64,000 bases of DNA, taken from the NCBI GenBank assembly GCA_018433595.1, contig JAHDQY010000022.1, positions 1-64,000 on the forward strand, written 5' to 3'. Positions 17,454 to 26,899 of this stretch are shown in pieces. Every line of letters starts with the position of its first letter. Within the stretch, counting starts at the first letter, position 1. The stretch is from Synergistales bacterium. GTDB lineage: Bacteria; Synergistota; Synergistia; Synergistales; Aminithiophilaceae. The notes beneath the pieces were generated by a model that did no database searches, was not told where the DNA came from, and saw only the letters and a list, made by a program, of their open reading frames with translations. Position numbers and translations under genes: made by a program.

Positions 17454-19544
17454 ATGAATCCCGTTCCGGATCTTTCTCGCCTGCTTTCTCCACGAAGCGT
17501 CGCCATTGTCGGCGCCTCATCAAACCTCGACAGCATCTCCGGACGCCCTCTCAAGCTTCTCGGTCGTTTCGGCTATCAAGGGGCCGTCTATCCCGTCAAC
17601 CCCTTGCGATCCGAGGTCGATGGCCGCCGCTGCTGGCCTGACGTCGCCTCCCTGCCGGAGACGCCTGATGTCGTCATCATCGGCGTCCGGGCCGATCTCG
17701 TCGAGGGGGTCATCGATCAGTGCGTCGAACGGGGGGTCCCTTTCGGGATCATTTTCGCCTCCGGTTTCGCCGAAGCCGCCGATCCCCGGTCGCAGCGCCG
17801 CCTCGTCGAAAGGGCCGCCTCCGGGGGGATGCGGCTGCTCGGCCCCAACTGTCAGGGGCTGGTCAATCTGGCCGGCAAGATCCCCCTCTCTTTTTCCGCC
17901 TCCCTCGACACCGAACGGATCGAGGCCGGCCCCGTCGCCTACATCTCCCAGAGCGGGGCCTTCGGCTTCGCTTCCTACGCCATGGCCGCCGACCAGGGCG
18001 TAGGCTTCCGCTACGTCGTCACGACGGGCAATCAGGCGGACCTCGACATCATCGACTTCGCCCGTTATTTCGTTGCCGACCCCGAGGTGGGGCTCCTCGT
18101 CCTCTATCTGGAGGGAATCGACCGAGGGGAGGCCTTTCTCGATCTTCTCGAAGAGGCCCGGCAGCGGGACCTGCCCCTGGCCGTTCTCAAGGCCGGCAGG
18201 AGCGCCACGGCCCAGGCGGCGGCCAAAAGCCACACGGCGGCCCTTGCGGGAGACCAGGCGAGCTGGGACGCCGTGATGCGCCAGTATCGGGTGCTGGCCA
18301 TCGACGATGCCGACGACATCGTCGACATGGGACGGATCTTTTCCGACCGACGCCCCCTCGGCGGGAACCGGGTCGCGATCCTGACCACCTCCGGAGGAGG
18401 GGGCATCCTCATGGCCGACCGGTGTGACGAGGAAGGGCTTGTCGTTCCGGCCTTCAGCGGGGAGCTTCAGGCCAGGCTGGCCCCCTATCTCCCCGTCTTC
18501 GGCTCCACGCGCAATCCCGTTGACATGACGGCCCAGGTCATCAACGACCCCCAGGGCTTCCCGGCCTGCCTCGACGCGGTCCTCGAAAGCTCCGAGACGG
18601 ATATGGTCGTCGTCGTCGTCTCCATGATCACCGGCGAGGCGGGACGCCAGATGGCCGCCGACCTGGCCCGGGCCGCCCAGAAGGCCCGCAAGCCCCTCGT
18701 CTGCTGCTGGATGATCAACGAGGAACAGGGCGGCTCCTTCCTCCGCTACCTCAGGCGCCGGAAAGTCCCCCTCTTTCAGAGTCCCCGGCGCTGTGCCCGG
18801 GCCTTGGGCGCCCTCTACCGATGGAGCACCGGCAGACGTCAGCCCCGCTGTTCCGCCGTCGAGGGGGGAGACCTGCTGGCCGGGTTTCCCGCCACGCTCA
18901 CCGAGTACGATGCCAAGCGCCTCCTTGCCCTTCACGGCGTCCCCGTCACCCGGGAGCGACTCTGCGCGACCCTTGAGGAGACTCTGGCCGCAGCCGAGGA
19001 GATCGGCTATCCGGTGGCTCTCAAGGTCATGTCGCCCGATATCCTTCACAAGACGGAGGCCCGCATCGTCGCTCTCCGTCTCCGCGACAGGGAGGAGCTG
19101 CAGAACGCCTACGGCAGGCTGCTGGAGCGGGCCTCTCTCCATGACCCTCACGCCTCGATCGCCGGCGTCCTCGTCCAGGAGATGGTCGAGGGCGGGCTCG
19201 AGTGCATGATCGGCGTGCGCCGCGACTCCGTCTTCGGCCCCATGGTGGCCGTCGGCCTCGGGGGAATCTACGTCGAGATCCTCAAGGATCTCTCCCTGCG
19301 TCATGCCCCCTTGAGCGAAAAGACGGCCCTGGAGATGATCGAGGAGCTCAAAGGCTATCCCCTCCTGAAGGGAGTCCGCGGCGAGGAGGGGCGCGACGTG
19401 GCGGCTCTGGCCCGGGCTGTCGCCGCCGTTTCCCGCATGGCCTGCGCCGAACCCGATCTCCTTGAGCTCGACATCAACCCGCTCTTCGTCCTCGCCGAGG
19501 GGAAAGGTGTTCTGGCCGCCGATGCTCTTGTGATAAGGAGGTAG
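17454..19544 (+). CDS. ADP-forming acetate/acyl-CoA synthetase (fused alpha-beta)
   Basis: Converts acyl-CoA, ADP and phosphate to the acid, CoA and ATP, the energy-yielding end step of amino-acid fermentation. The 696-residue protein carries both subunits in one chain: an N-terminal CoA-binding Rossmann domain (SVAIVGASSN, LGPNCQGL), a succinyl-CoA-ligase-like domain with the phospho-histidine region KSHTAALAGD, and a C-terminal ATP-grasp domain (about residues 480-696: GYPVALKVMSPDILHKTEA, VQEMVEGGLECMIGVRRD). A good AGGAGG precedes the ATG. plsY follows after six bases. Confidence 0.92.
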   Translation: MNPVPDLSRLLSPRSVAIVGASSNLDSISGRPLKLLGRFGYQGAVYPVNPLRSEVDGRRCWPDVASLPETPDVVIIGVRADLVEGVIDQCVERGVPFGIIFASGFAEAADPRSQRRLVERAASGGMRLLGPNCQGLVNLAGKIPLSFSASLDTERIEAGPVAYISQSGAFGFASYAMAADQGVGFRYVVTTGNQADLDIIDFARYFVADPEVGLLVLYLEGIDRGEAFLDLLEEARQRDLPLAVLKAGRSATAQAAAKSHTAALAGDQASWDAVMRQYRVLAIDDADDIVDMGRIFSDRRPLGGNRVAILTTSGGGGILMADRCDEEGLVVPAFSGELQARLAPYLPVFGSTRNPVDMTAQVINDPQGFPACLDAVLESSETDMVVVVVSMITGEAGRQMAADLARAAQKARKPLVCCWMINEEQGGSFLRYLRRRKVPLFQSPRRCARALGALYRWSTGRRQPRCSAVEGGDLLAGFPATLTEYDAKRLLALHGVPVTRERLCATLEETLAAAEEIGYPVALKVMSPDILHKTEARIVALRLRDREELQNAYGRLLERASLHDPHASIAGVLVQEMVEGGLECMIGVRRDSVFGPMVAVGLGGIYVEILKDLSLRHAPLSEKTALEMIEELKGYPLLKGVRGEEGRDVAALARAVAAVSRMACAEPDLLELDINPLFVLAEGKGVLAADALVIRR

Positions 19545-19550
19545 ACGAGC

Positions 19551-20138
19551 GTGGACTGGCTCTGGATTGCAGCGGGTTATCTTTTCGGCTCGACGCCGAC
19601 GGGCTATCTCGTCGTCAAGCTGCTTCGAGGCGACGACATCCGCCGTCACGGCTCGGGCAACATCGGCGCCACCAACGTCGGACGGGTCATGGGCAGACCC
19701 TGGGCCGTCGCCGTGGCCCTTTTCGACATGGCCAAGGGGGGGCTGGCGATCGCCTTCGCCAGAGCCTTCGGCGTCGGCGATCCGTCGCTTCTCGCCCTCG
19801 TCGGCATCGCCGGGGTGTGCGGCCACAACTTCCCCGTCTGGCTCCGGTTCAAGGGAGGCAAGGGCGTCGCCACCTCCTTCGGCGCCATCTTCTTCCTCCA
19901 CCCTCCGTCGGCCCTCATCGGAGGCGCCCTCTGGTACGGCATCATGCGGCTTTCCCGCTACGTCTCCCTGGCGTCGATGCTCTCCCTCTCCGCCGTCCCC
20001 TTCCTGCTTTTCTGTTTCGGAGCGCCCCGAGCCTACGTCGCCGCCGCCGCCGCCCTGGCCCTGTTGACGATGATCCGTCACCGGGCCAATATCGAGCGCC
20101 TTCTGGCGGGCACGGAGAGTCGGGTCGGCAAGAAGTAG
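19551..20138 (+). CDS. plsY: Glycerol-3-phosphate acyltransferase PlsY
   Basis: Membrane enzyme that transfers an acyl group from acyl-phosphate to glycerol-3-phosphate, the first step of phospholipid synthesis. The 195-residue protein shows the PlsY motifs FGSTPTGYLV, GSGNIGATNVGRVMG, GHNFPVWLRFKGGKGVATSFG and the late conserved MIRHRANIERLLAG, between five hydrophobic segments. It starts with GTG, with AAGGAGG upstream overlapping the end of the acyl-CoA synthetase gene. Confidence 0.94.
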   Translation: MDWLWIAAGYLFGSTPTGYLVVKLLRGDDIRRHGSGNIGATNVGRVMGRPWAVAVALFDMAKGGLAIAFARAFGVGDPSLLALVGIAGVCGHNFPVWLRFKGGKGVATSFGAIFFLHPPSALIGGALWYGIMRLSRYVSLASMLSLSAVPFLLFCFGAPRAYVAAAAALALLTMIRHRANIERLLAGTESRVGKK

Positions 20139-20140
20139 CG

Positions 20141-20161
20141 GTTTCTTGACGTTTCTTGACC
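20141..20161 (-). promoter_or_regulatory. CtsR operator 1
   Basis: On the minus strand GGTCAAGAAACGTCAAGAA matches the tandem heptad CtsR box (GGTCAAA-NAN-GGTCAAA type). It overlaps the -35 of the ctsR promoter. Confidence 0.85.
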
Positions 20162-20174
20162 ATATCGCTATAAT
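20146..20174 (+). promoter_or_regulatory. Sigma-70 promoter of the ctsR operon
   Basis: TTGACG (20146-20151), 17-base spacer, perfect TATAAT (20169-20174), placed between two CtsR boxes. Confidence 0.85.
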
Positions 20175-20180
20175 GCCAAT

Positions 20181-20198
20181 GAGTCAAGAAAGGTCAAG
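20181..20198 (+). promoter_or_regulatory. CtsR operator 2
   Basis: GAGTCAAGAAAGGTCAAG is a second tandem heptad box, now on the plus strand, covering the transcription start and running into the ctsR ribosome-binding site GGGAGGGG. Confidence 0.82.
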
Positions 20199-20209
20199 GG
20201 AGGGGTATC

Positions 20210-20689
20210 ATGTCGAGTCTGACGCGAGCCATCGAAGAGTATATCCATCGACTCCTGGAAGAGGAGGAACCGGAGGTCGTCTCCCTTCGGCGCAAGGATC
20301 TGGCCGAGCATTTCGGCTGTGTCCCGAGCCAGATCAACTACGTTTTGAGAAGCCGCTTCACGCCGGAGAAGGGCTTTCTCGTCGAAAGCCAGCGGGGGGG
20401 ACACGGCTTCATCCGCATCGCCCGCATCACCTTCCGACGCCCCCAGGAACGTATCGATCATCTTGAAGAGATCATCGGAAATGTCATCTCCGTCCAGGAG
20501 GTCCGCCGTCTTCTGACAAGTCTCCAGGAGCGGGGAATCCTCTCCGACAGGGAACGTCTGCTGCTTGAGGTGGCCCTGCGCTTTCAGGACGAACTGGTCG
20601 AGGGCTACTTCGACCTCTCGCCCTACAAAAGGGACATGCTCCAGGCCGACCTCCTCAAACGTCTCTTGCGGAGCCTGGCCCTTTGCTGA
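20210..20689 (+). CDS. ctsR: Heat-shock repressor CtsR
   Basis: Winged-helix repressor of class III heat-shock genes. The 159-residue sequence has the typical N-terminal DNA-binding domain (VSLRRKDLAEHFGCVPSQINYVLRSRFTPEKGFLVESQRGGHGFIRI without gaps) and a helical C-terminal dimerisation domain. The RGGGG-type wing is present as QRGGHGFIRI. It heads ctsR-mcsA-mcsB-clpC and is bracketed by its own operators, so it is autoregulated. In Firmicutes, McsB phosphorylates CtsR arginines and marks it for ClpCP. Confidence 0.96.
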   Translation: MSSLTRAIEEYIHRLLEEEEPEVVSLRRKDLAEHFGCVPSQINYVLRSRFTPEKGFLVESQRGGHGFIRIARITFRRPQERIDHLEEIIGNVISVQEVRRLLTSLQERGILSDRERLLLEVALRFQDELVEGYFDLSPYKRDMLQADLLKRLLRSLALC

Positions 20690-20705
20690 GAGGGGGAGGG
20701 CGGTC

Positions 20706-21239
20706 ATGAAGTGCGAGCATTGCAACGAAGAGGAGGCCGAAGTCCATATCCGTCAGACCACGGGAGGCCAGACCCGGGAGTTTCATCTCTGCCAGCGGTG
20801 CGCCAAGGAGCTTGCCGCCAAGGGGATCATCCCCGATTTCTCCTTCGGCGGTCCCGTGTCGAATCTTTTGGGAGCCCTCTGGAGCGGTCCCCTTCAACTG
20901 AAGGGCAGGGCCGAGGAGCCGTCGGGAGGCCCCTGCTGTCCCTCCTGCGGAATGGAACTCGGCGAGTTTCGGAAGACGGGCATGCTGGGCTGTCCCAACT
21001 GCTACGTCGCCTTTCGGGACGCCCTCGAACCGCTGCTGCGCAAAGTCCAGGGTACGACGGTCCACCGGGGGATGAGGCCCGGTGACGTCGCTCTCCGTGG
21101 CGAGGAGGAAAGCGTCGACCTGCTGCGTCGGCGGCTGACCCAGGCCGTCGCGGAGGAGAAGTACGAGCTTGCCGCCGAGCTGCGTGACCGCATCCGTACC
21201 CTTGAGAACCGCCAGGAGGTCGACCATGAGAGCCTGTGA
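20706..21239 (+). CDS. mcsA: McsA, activator of the McsB arginine kinase
   Basis: A 177-residue zinc protein with four CxxC pairs (CEHC, CQRC, CPSC, CPNC) and a C-terminal UVR motif (LRRRLTQAVAEEKYELAAELRDRIRTLE without gaps is a typical UvrB/C-type helical hairpin). It binds and activates McsB. The ATG at 20706 follows a GGGGGAGGG site. Its end overlaps mcsB by 14 bases. Confidence 0.93.
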   Translation: MKCEHCNEEEAEVHIRQTTGGQTREFHLCQRCAKELAAKGIIPDFSFGGPVSNLLGALWSGPLQLKGRAEEPSGGPCCPSCGMELGEFRKTGMLGCPNCYVAFRDALEPLLRKVQGTTVHRGMRPGDVALRGEEESVDLLRRRLTQAVAEEKYELAAELRDRIRTLENRQEVDHESL

Positions 21240-22275
21240 TCTGGTCGAACGTCCCCTGGAATGGACCTGCGGCGGGAAGGACTCTCCTGTGGCGGTCTCC
21301 AGCCGCGTCCGTCTGGCCCGCAACCTGAAAGATCAGCCCTTCCCCCGGCGCTGTTCCGAGGAACGGCTTGAGGAGCTGGCGGACCGGATCGCCACCGCTG
21401 CGAACAGAGATGAAAGATTTCAGGCCGGCGACAGCGCCGTCATTGACGAACTTGAGGTTCTCTCCCGCCGTCTCCTGGTGGAGCAGCATCTCGTCAGCCC
21501 CGCCTTCGCCGCCGGGGGGAGGGGGCGTACCGTCGTCGTCGATGGCCGGGGCGTCGTTTCCCTCATGATCAACGAAGAGGATCACCTGAGAATTCAGGTC
21601 ATCCTCGGAGGCCTGAGCCTGCGCGAGGTGAGCCGCATCGCCTTTGCCGTCCATGAGACGCTGCTTCCTCTGGGTTTCGCCTTCGATGAGAGGCTGGGCT
21701 TTCTGACGACCTGTCCCACCAACGCCGGGACGGGGATGAGAGCCTCCGTCATGATTCACATTCCGGCCCTGGAGCTTTTGGGACAGGTCGGAGTCCTGGT
21801 CCGGGAGGCGAGCCGCCTCGGCCTGACGGTCCGCGGCACCTACGGCGAGGGGAGCGAGGCCCAGGGGGCGCTCTATCAGATCTCGAACCAGGTGACGCTG
21901 GGCCTGACGGAAGAGGAGCTCATCGAAAAGGTCTCCGGCGTCACCCTTCACGTCGCCGAGGAGGAACGCCGCGCCAGGGCAACGCTGATGGAAAACCGGC
22001 GGGAGAACCTGGAAGACAGGGCCTGGCGGGCCTGGGGGCTTCTTCGTTACGGCCGCTCCATTTCCACCAAGGAGGCCTTGGGGCATCTCTCGCTGGTCCA
22101 CATGGCGGGAGCCCTTTCGATTGTGCCGCCTCTGACGGCGTCGGAGTGGAACGCCCTCGTCCTGGGTGTCCAGCCGGCTCATATCGAGGCCCGTTCGGGA
22201 GGAGATCTGACACCTGCCGAACGAGACCGGGCACGGGGCGATTTCCTGAGGGCCCGACTGGCCCGGAAAATCTAG
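21226..22275 (+). CDS. mcsB: Protein-arginine kinase McsB
   Basis: A phosphagen-kinase-fold enzyme that phosphorylates protein arginines and marks them for ClpCP degradation. The 349-residue protein has SSRVRLARNL, the catalytic-cysteine segment CPTNAGTGMRASV, the conserved acidic RTxV..GRG region and EGSEAQGALYQISNQ with the phospho-arginine reader-like region. AGGAGG is just before the ATG within the end of mcsA. The neighbouring clpC starts 41 bases later. Confidence 0.95.
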   Translation: MRACDLVERPLEWTCGGKDSPVAVSSRVRLARNLKDQPFPRRCSEERLEELADRIATAANRDERFQAGDSAVIDELEVLSRRLLVEQHLVSPAFAAGGRGRTVVVDGRGVVSLMINEEDHLRIQVILGGLSLREVSRIAFAVHETLLPLGFAFDERLGFLTTCPTNAGTGMRASVMIHIPALELLGQVGVLVREASRLGLTVRGTYGEGSEAQGALYQISNQVTLGLTEEELIEKVSGVTLHVAEEERRARATLMENRRENLEDRAWRAWGLLRYGRSISTKEALGHLSLVHMAGALSIVPPLTASEWNALVLGVQPAHIEARSGGDLTPAERDRARGDFLRARLARKI

Positions 22276-22316
22276 CGAATCGGCCGGAACGACTCCGGAT
22301 CAAGGAGGACTACGCT

Positions 22317-24812
22317 ATGTGGCAGTTTTTCACGGAACGAGGAAAGAAAGTCGTCCAGCTGGCCCACAGGGAGGCCCTGAGGCTCGGCAACGACGTCATC
22401 GGAACGGAACATCTTCTGCTGGGGCTGCTTGCCGAGGGAGAGGGCGTGGCCGCTCACGTGCTGGGCGCCTTCGGCCTCGAACTCGAAGCCATCCGAGGCC
22501 GCGTCGAGGAGATCGTCGGCCGCGGTGAGCCCAAGGAACGCCCCGTCGATCTCCCCCTGAGTCCCCGGGCCAAGCGCGTCCTCGATCTGGCCATGCGGGA
22601 GGCCCGCAATATGGGCGTCAACTATGTGGGGACGGAACACATCCTTCTCGGCCTCGTCGCCGAGGGAGAGGGGATCGCCGCCCAGGTGCTTCTCGCTTCG
22701 GGCCTCGATCTCCAGAAGGTCCGGGCCGAAGTGGTGGCCACCCTCTCGGGGGGCGAAAGTCCCGAGACCCGGGAAGAGCTTGGCTCTCCCAAGGCGGGCG
22801 CGGCACGGACGAAGACGCCGACGCTGGAGCAGCTCGGCATCGACCTGACGGCCATGGCCGAGCAGGGCGAGCTCGATCCCGTCATCGGCCGGGCCAAGGA
22901 GATCCAGCGCGTCGTCCAGATCCTCTCGCGGCGCACCAAGAACAACCCCGTCCTGATCGGCGATCCCGGCGTCGGCAAGACGGCCATCGTCGAGGGGCTG
23001 GCCCAGAGGATCCACAGCGGCGATATCCCTGAGATCCTTCGAGGCAAACGCCTCTTCCAGCTCAACGTGGGGAATCTCGTGGCGGGGACGAAGTACCGCG
23101 GCGAATTCGAGGAGCGGATGCGCAAGCTCGTGAAGGAGCTGCGCGAGGCGCGGGACGTCATGCTCTTCATCGACGAGGTCCACACCATCGTCGGCGCCGG
23201 CGGTGCCGAGGGAGCCGTCGACGCCGCCAACATTCTCAAGCCCAGTCTCGCCCGGGGCGAATTCCAGGTCATCGGAGCCACCACCATGGACGAGTACCGC
23301 AAGCACATCGAAAAGGACGCTGCCCTGGAACGGCGCTTCCAGCCCGTCAAGGTGGGGGAGCCGACTGTCGAGGATACCATCTGCATCCTCAAGGGGCTGC
23401 GGGACCGCTACGAGGTCCATCACCGGGTCAAGATCTCCGACGAGGCCGTCGAGGCTGCGGCGCGCCTTTCGGCCCGCTATATCACCGATCGCTACCTTCC
23501 CGACAAGGCCATTGATCTCATCGACGAATCGGCGGCCCGGGCCAGGCTGAAGACGATGGAGACGCCCCCCTCGCTGAAGGAACTGGAGCGGAATCTTGAG
23601 GCCCTCAGGAAGGAAAAGGAATCGGCCGTGGCCTCCCAGGAGTTCGAGAAGGCCGCCCGATTCCGTGATCAGGAGCGGACTGCCGCCGAAGAGCTGGAGG
23701 CAAGTCGCAAGGAGTGGCAGACGAGGCGCAATCAGGAGGAGCCCATCCTCGTCGGCGAGGACATCGCCGCGATCGTTTCCGAGTGGACGGGAGTGCCCGT
23801 CGTCCAGCTCACCGAAGAGGAGGCCCGTCGCCTCCTGCGCATGGAAGAGGAGATCCACAAGCGCCTCATCGGACAGGAGGAGGCCGTCAGCGCCGTCTCC
23901 CGGGCCATCCGCCGAGCCCGGAGCGGCATGAAGGATCCCAAGAGGCCCATCGGCAGCTTCCTCTGTCTCGGTCCCACCGGAGTCGGCAAGACGGAGCTGG
24001 CCCGGGCCCTGGCCTCCTTCCTCTTCGGAAGCGACGACGCCATGATCCGCCTCGACATGAGCGAGTTCATGGAGCGTCACGAGGTGGCCAAGCTCATCGG
24101 CGCCCCTCCCGGCTACATCGGCTACGAGGAGGGGGGCAAGCTCACCGAGGCGATCCGCCGGCGTCCCTATGCGGTCGTCCTTTTCGACGAAATCGAGAAG
24201 GCCCACCCCGACGTCTTCAACCTGCTGCTGCAGATCATGGAGGACGGAAGACTGACCGACGGCCAGGGGCACACCGTCGACTTCCGCAACGCCGTCATCA
24301 TGATCACGAGCAACGTCGGCGCCCAGGACATGGCCCGGGGCCGGGCCCTCGGCTTCGCCTCGGAGGCGGACAAGGCCGACCTGGAGTGGAAAAACGACAG
24401 GGACCGGATTCTCGAATCGGTGCGCAAGACTTTCCGGCCCGAGTTCCTCAACCGCGTCGACGAGATGGTCGTCTTCCAGCCCCTCACGCGGGAGCAGCTT
24501 CTCCGGATTGTCGACATCATGCTCGACGAGATCGCCAAGCGCCTCGCCGACCGGGGCATCGCCATCGATGTCACCGCCGAGGCGCGCCACCACCTCCTCA
24601 ACAAGGGATTTGACCCCAAGTTCGGTGCCCGGCCGCTGAGGCGGACCATCCAGCGCCTCGTCGAAGACCGCATGGCCGATCTCCTGCTTGAGGGCAAGGC
24701 CGCCAAGGGCGGCTCCTTCAGGGTGGATCTCGCCGACGGCGAGCTGCAATTCTCCTCCCTTGACGGAGACGGAGCTCTCGGGGAGCCCGAAAAAACGGAC
24801 AGCCCCGCCTGA
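22317..24812 (+). CDS. clpC: ATP-dependent Clp protease ATPase ClpC
   Basis: AAA+ unfoldase of 831 residues that feeds ClpP. It has two N-terminal Clp repeats (residues about 1-145, each with a GTEHLLLGL or GTEHILLGL), a first AAA domain (GDPGVGKT near residue 215, [12 protein letters not shown]), the linker with a UVR-type coiled coil near 430-460, a second AAA domain (GPTGVGKT near 552, [13 protein letters not shown]), and the C-terminal D2-small domain ([15 protein letters not shown]). AAGGAGG precedes the ATG. Confidence 0.97.
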   Translation: MWQFFTERGKKVVQLAHREALRLGNDVIGTEHLLLGLLAEGEGVAAHVLGAFGLELEAIRGRVEEIVGRGEPKERPVDLPLSPRAKRVLDLAMREARNMGVNYVGTEHILLGLVAEGEGIAAQVLLASGLDLQKVRAEVVATLSGGESPETREELGSPKAGAARTKTPTLEQLGIDLTAMAEQGELDPVIGRAKEIQRVVQILSRRTKNNPVLIGDPGVGKTAIVEGLAQRIHSGDIPEILRGKRLFQLNVGNLVAGTKYRGEFEERMRKLVKELREARDVMLFIDEVHTIVGAGGAEGAVDAANILKPSLARGEFQVIGATTMDEYRKHIEKDAALERRFQPVKVGEPTVEDTICILKGLRDRYEVHHRVKISDEAVEAAARLSARYITDRYLPDKAIDLIDESAARARLKTMETPPSLKELERNLEALRKEKESAVASQEFEKAARFRDQERTAAEELEASRKEWQTRRNQEEPILVGEDIAAIVSEWTGVPVVQLTEEEARRLLRMEEEIHKRLIGQEEAVSAVSRAIRRARSGMKDPKRPIGSFLCLGPTGVGKTELARALASFLFGSDDAMIRLDMSEFMERHEVAKLIGAPPGYIGYEEGGKLTEAIRRRPYAVVLFDEIEKAHPDVFNLLLQIMEDGRLTDGQGHTVDFRNAVIMITSNVGAQDMARGRALGFASEADKADLEWKNDRDRILESVRKTFRPEFLNRVDEMVVFQPLTREQLLRIVDIMLDEIAKRLADRGIAIDVTAEARHHLLNKGFDPKFGARPLRRTIQRLVEDRMADLLLEGKAAKGGSFRVDLADGELQFSSLDGDGALGEPEKTDSPA

Positions 24813-24828
24813 CCCTTTTGAGTAAAGG

Positions 24829-24861
24829 GAAGCGGGAGCGGATGACATCCGCTCCCGCTTC
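24829..24861 (+). terminator. Hairpin after clpC
   Basis: A perfect 16-bp stem, GAAGCGGGAGCGGATG with its complement around a single-base loop. There is no real T-run, so termination may be weak or the hairpin may only stabilise the mRNA. Confidence 0.6.
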
Positions 24862-24904
24862 TGCTAGCATGAAATCCGCTTCTCAAATGCGAGGAGGTGT
24901 CGCG

Positions 24905-25759
24905 ATGGAATCCTTCGGAGGCCTTTTCTGGATCTTCATCCTCTTCAGTTTCATCACGCCCATGCTCCGCCAGTGGAACCTGCAGCGGATGCGGGTGGCC
25001 ACGATAAGAAGCTTGGAGCGCAAGCGCGGCAGCCGCGTCATCACCCTCATCCATCGGCAGGAGAGCATGGGCTTTCTGGGCATGTTCTCCCGGAGCTTCA
25101 TCAACATCGAGGATTCGGAGCAGGTTCTCCGGGCGATCCGCATGACCTCCGACAGCCTCCCCATCGACCTGATTCTTCACACGCCCGGCGGGCTTCTGCT
25201 GGCATCGGAACAGATCGCCGACGCCCTGCGCAAGCATCCGTCGAAGGTGACCGTCTTCATTCCCCACTACGCCATGTCGGGCGGCACCCTCATCGCCCTT
25301 GCCGCCGACGAGATCATCATGGACGAGCACGCCGTCCTGGGTCCCGTCGATCCCCAGCTGGGCCAGTATCCGGCGGCATCGATCCTCAAGGTCGTCGAGT
25401 CCAAGCCCGTCAGCGAGATCGACGATGAGACGCTCATCCTGGCCGACATGGCCCGCAAGGCCATCAGCCAGACCCGACGGTTCCTCCATCATCTGCTCGT
25501 CGAGCGGCACGGCGAAGAGAAGGCCGCCGTCCTGGCTCAGACGCTGACGGAGGGGCGGTGGACCCACGACTACCCCATCATGTGGGAAGAGGCTGTCGAG
25601 CTGGGTTTCAACATCGGCCACGACATGCCCATGGAGATCTGCCGGTTCATGAGGCTCTTTCCTCAATCGGGGCAGGGGCGGCCTTCCGTCCAGTACATTC
25701 CCATGCCCTATCCTCACAACACCTGGGGACGTTCCCCCGACAAGGGGTTCGGAGTTTAA
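24905..25759 (+). CDS. Membrane-anchored Clp-fold serine protease (SDH/DUF114 type)
   Basis: A 284-residue protein with one N-terminal hydrophobic segment (FWIFILFSFITP) and a ClpP/crotonase-fold domain: HTPGGLLLASEQIA near residue 93 and the nucleophile region HYAMSGGTLIALAADEI near 120. AVLGPVDPQLGQYP is typical of the serine dehydrogenase proteinase family (PF01972), which resembles SppA. It probably degrades membrane or signal peptides. GAGGAGGTG precedes the ATG at 24905. Location after the clpC operon suggests a protein-quality-control neighbourhood. Confidence 0.87.
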   Translation: MESFGGLFWIFILFSFITPMLRQWNLQRMRVATIRSLERKRGSRVITLIHRQESMGFLGMFSRSFINIEDSEQVLRAIRMTSDSLPIDLILHTPGGLLLASEQIADALRKHPSKVTVFIPHYAMSGGTLIALAADEIIMDEHAVLGPVDPQLGQYPAASILKVVESKPVSEIDDETLILADMARKAISQTRRFLHHLLVERHGEEKAAVLAQTLTEGRWTHDYPIMWEEAVELGFNIGHDMPMEICRFMRLFPQSGQGRPSVQYIPMPYPHNTWGRSPDKGFGV

Positions 25760-25783
25760 TCCTTAATTAGGAGGCGTTACGAT

Positions 25784-26638
25784 TTGAAAAGGAAGTTGCT
25801 TCTTCTCACGGCACTGCTCTGTCTCGGACTGTCGGCCCTTCCCCTCCAGGCGGCACCGAAGGTCGTCTCTCAGGTGAACGATGAGCTCGTCACCGACGGC
25901 GACCTGCTTTACATCCTCTCTCAGCATACCAACGGCAACGAGGCCATGGCCATGATCATGATGGCCCAGATGTCGGAAGAGGAAAAGATCACGTTCACGA
26001 CTCAGATCACCGACGCCCTCCTCCTTTCGCAGGCGGCCCTGCGGAAGGGCTGCCAGTTCGATCCCGCCGTGGCGAGAAAGATCCGCTGGGATTCCATCCA
26101 GATCCTCTCCCAGGCCTACATGCGCCAGGTCTCCCAGGGCTGGGACCTCTCGGAAAAGGCTCTCCAGGCCTACTACGAGGCCAACGCCGATGCCTTCGTG
26201 CAGAACGAGGCCGTTCACGTCCGGCATGTTCTCGTCGATTCCGAGGCGAAGGCCCGCACCATCCTCCTTCAGGTCATGAGCGGCAAGGACTTCGCCGAAC
26301 TGGCGGCCAAGGAGAGCGTCGATCACGGCAGTGCCCGCAACGGGGGAGATCTGGGCTGGGTCGAGCGGGGACAGACGGTCCCCTCCTTCGAGGAAGCGGC
26401 CTTCTCGCTTCAGACCGGCCGTTTCGGCGGTCCTGTCCAGTCCGACTTCGGCTGGCACGTGCTTGAAGTGCTGGAACGCCGGGAAAGGCGGGCTCTCAGC
26501 TATGCTGAAGCCAGGCCTCAGGTGACTCAGGCCCTGCAGGAGAGCTACATCCGGAAGGAGATCGAAACGCTTCGCGCCGCCGAGGGCTATGTCATCGACG
26601 AGGAGGCCGTCAAGGGGCTCGGGCCTGTGACCCCTTAA
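25784..26638 (+). CDS. Exported parvulin-type peptidyl-prolyl isomerase
   Basis: A 284-residue SurA/PrsA-like chaperone. An N-terminal signal peptide (KRKLLLLTALLCLGLSALP...QAA) ends near residue 23. Helical flanks surround a parvulin domain at about residues 140-235 (VHVRHVLVDSEAKA, GKDFAELAAKESVDHGSARNGGDLGWVERGQTVPSFEEAAF with usual spacing, FGWHVLEV). It starts with TTG, supported by AGGAGG 9 bases upstream. It folds exported or outer-membrane proteins. Confidence 0.9.
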   Translation: MKRKLLLLTALLCLGLSALPLQAAPKVVSQVNDELVTDGDLLYILSQHTNGNEAMAMIMMAQMSEEEKITFTTQITDALLLSQAALRKGCQFDPAVARKIRWDSIQILSQAYMRQVSQGWDLSEKALQAYYEANADAFVQNEAVHVRHVLVDSEAKARTILLQVMSGKDFAELAAKESVDHGSARNGGDLGWVERGQTVPSFEEAAFSLQTGRFGGPVQSDFGWHVLEVLERRERRALSYAEARPQVTQALQESYIRKEIETLRAAEGYVIDEEAVKGLGPVTP

Positions 26639-26677
26639 GACCCTCCCGGTTCAGAAATCAGCGGTTTGAAACCGTAG

Positions 26678-26724
26678 GTTCGGGGGAGCGAGAGCGGGAG
26701 TTCTCGTTCCCCCGAACTTTATTT
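26678..26724 (+). terminator. Terminator after the parvulin gene
   Basis: GTTCGGGGGAGCGAGA pairs with TCTCGTTCCCCCGAAC, followed by TTTATTT. Confidence 0.88.
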
Positions 26725-26765
26725 GTCCGCTCCAAAATAAGGCGAAATCTCAAGAGAGAGCCCGC

Positions 26766-26793
26766 TTTACATGACCTCAAATTGGAATATAAT
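26766..26793 (+). promoter_or_regulatory. Promoter of NhaC paralogue 2
   Basis: TTTACA (26766-26771), 16-base spacer, perfect TATAAT (26788-26793). The transcript has a leader of about 100 bases before the ATG at 26900 in which I recognise no known riboswitch. Confidence 0.65.
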
Positions 26794-26899
26794 GTAAATA
26801 AAGGAGTGAACTTCTTTCGTAAAGGAGGGTGACCCGAAAGATAAGGCAGAGGCAGGATTTTTAATGTTTCTCCATTTCTGAAAGGGGGTAACAGAGACA

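Noticed and set aside
17520-20081. Minus-strand open frame of 853 codons
   Set aside because: It runs antisense to the acyl-CoA synthetase and plsY, both of which have full family motifs.
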